Origin: DATKMG01 sp041476565
GTDB taxonomy: Bacteria; Acidobacteriota; Terriglobia; Versatilivoradales; Versatilivoraceae
Direction of reading: 5' to 3'
NCBI GenBank assembly: GCA_041476565.1
Contig: JBGOTQ010000001.1
Location: 23,853 to 87,852, forward strand
DNA length: 64,000 nt
Of this stretch, positions 63,509 to 64,000 are shown piece after piece. Position 1 is the first letter of the stretch; each line of letters opens with the position of its first letter. The position numbers and the translations under genes were made by a program. The notes beneath the pieces were generated by a model, which saw nothing but the letters and a program-made list of their open reading frames with translations, had not been told where the DNA came from and did no database searches.

Positions 63509-63605
63509 GACAGACTCCCTTTAAAGGTGATTGAGGTTTGGGTTTGGAAAATTTGCCGTCATCTTCCCAAGTGAAATCGTCGTAAGATGCGATGGTTTTA
63601 CTCAT
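63432..63605 (-). CDS. candidate small peptide upstream of, and overlapping, the receiver gene
   Basis: A 57-codon frame beginning MSKTIASYDDFTWEDDGKF. It has a strong AAAGGAG site and an ATG 7-8 bases later, a better start signal than most genes here. The first 20 residues are acidic and the rest carries three Cys. The last third overlaps the receiver gene in another frame. It could be a short leader or regulatory peptide, or a RiPP-like precursor; I cannot distinguish these. Beyond it, 63627-64000 has no other gene apart from the tRNA fragment. Confidence 0.35.
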   Translation of the reverse strand: MSKTIASYDDFTWEDDGKFSKPKPQSPLKGVCRAVCSVRTGLPNPFVGQSTQQSSCH

Positions 63606-63881
63606 CTCGGTTCTCCTTTGATCCATGGTGGCAAGCCCTCCATGCCTCGGCTTGTATAGATGTGGACGCCGGAACCGGCAAAAGGGTTACACCTCCCATG
63701 TAAAATCGATGCAAAAATGACTTTACATCGAACTAATAGGTAACTTGAGCCGATTGGGTGTCCTACCTAGCAGCAGAGTGGGGAGGCGAGCTCCGAATCG
63801 ATAGCGACACCCTATTTGCATCCAGTTAATCAAATTACCGACTTGTTCTTGAACCCTGCAAAGTATGGACCTTATTGATTC

Positions 63882-63926
63882 TGGCACGCCTGGCTGGACT
63901 CGAACCAGCGACTCCCTGCTTAGAAG
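63882..63926 (-). other. 3' half of tRNA-Arg (TCT), probable attachment-site remnant
   Basis: The minus strand reads an anticodon loop CTTCTAA (TCT, Arg), 3' anticodon stem GCAGG, T arm GCTGG-TTCGAGT-CCAGC, a 3' acceptor strand and CCA. The sequence that should form the 5' anticodon stem reads AGTAT instead of CCTGC, and no D arm follows. It is therefore the 3' half only. Integrases target tRNA 3' ends, so this looks like the att site left by an integrated or excised element. The surrounding 374 bp hold no gene. Confidence 0.75.
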
Positions 63927-64000
63927 ATACTTTGAATTTCGCTATATGGTTGATTTTTCTAGACAGGATGCGCGTTTCAGAGGTCCCTTTCTCGCACTTT

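Noticed and set aside
1..64000. CRISPR arrays, complete insertion sequences, prophage genes and known defence genes
   Set aside because: No direct-repeat array with regular spacers, no transposase and no phage structural gene was seen in the window.

Overview
The window looks like chromosomal DNA around a replication origin of a Gram-negative bacterium. The gene complement fits Acidobacteriota best. Pointers are a PEGA-domain Ser/Thr kinase, DUF2934, DUF4252 and DUF481-type proteins, a TonB-like protein, OmpA-like outer-membrane proteins, an encoded-CCA tRNA-His and moderately high G+C. This assignment is inferred from family content; no rRNA is present to prove it.

Layout. 1-4.6 kb: tail of a PLP aminotransferase, an orphan receiver/HisKA protein, a GMC oxidoreductase and a sugar isomerase. 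4.6-12.5 kb (minus strand): dnaA, dnaN, gyrB and gyrA, without recF. 12.7-21.4 kb (plus strand): rpmH, rnpA, yidD, yidC, khpB/jag, mnmE, mnmG, rsmG, a perfect parS, parA and parB. Transcription diverges between dnaA and rpmH, so the origin should lie close by. 21.5-35 kb: envelope and metabolic genes (two secreted proteins, a TonB-like protein, ispG, an alpha/beta hydrolase, a DUF3108 protein, tRNA-His, a sugar nucleotidyltransferase, an iron alcohol dehydrogenase coupled to an ABM monooxygenase, a GH27 glycosidase, a NapH-like Fe-S membrane protein and an amidohydrolase). 35-45.6 kb: a sensor HD-GYP protein, a roadblock-like protein, ftsY, ribD-ribE-ribBA, a small MITE-like element, and a Ser/Thr kinase (frameshifted at a G7 tract) next to an FHA-GAF-PP2C phosphatase. 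45.7-58.8 kb: more accessory DNA with a DinB protein, a DMT exporter, an orphan CBS fragment, a DUF2934 protein, a PhyH dioxygenase, a BNR-repeat secreted protein, an ECF sigma/anti-sigma/DUF4252 operon, a DUF481 relic and an OmpA-family protein of mosaic composition. 58.9-64 kb (mostly minus strand): a Gfo/Idh dehydrogenase, a DegT aminotransferase and a SIS-domain isomerase/deaminase (amino-sugar metabolism), a truncated Mur-ligase relic, a receiver protein and the 3' half of a tRNA-Arg.

How it fits together. The core block handles replication initiation, topology, membrane insertion, tRNA wobble modification and chromosome partition. The riboflavin genes form one biosynthetic run. Phosphorylation-based signalling recurs (REC-HisKA, kinase plus PP2C, HD-GYP, ECF sigma). 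The right-hand third carries relics, an apparent MITE and a tRNA fragment, which marks it as a zone of past insertions and deletions. I see no CRISPR array, complete insertion sequence, prophage or obvious defence island. The most unusual items are the MITE-like element with a 9-bp target duplication, the G7 frameshift in the kinase, the atypical GTP cyclohydrolase II half of RibBA, and the sigma/DUF4252 operon.
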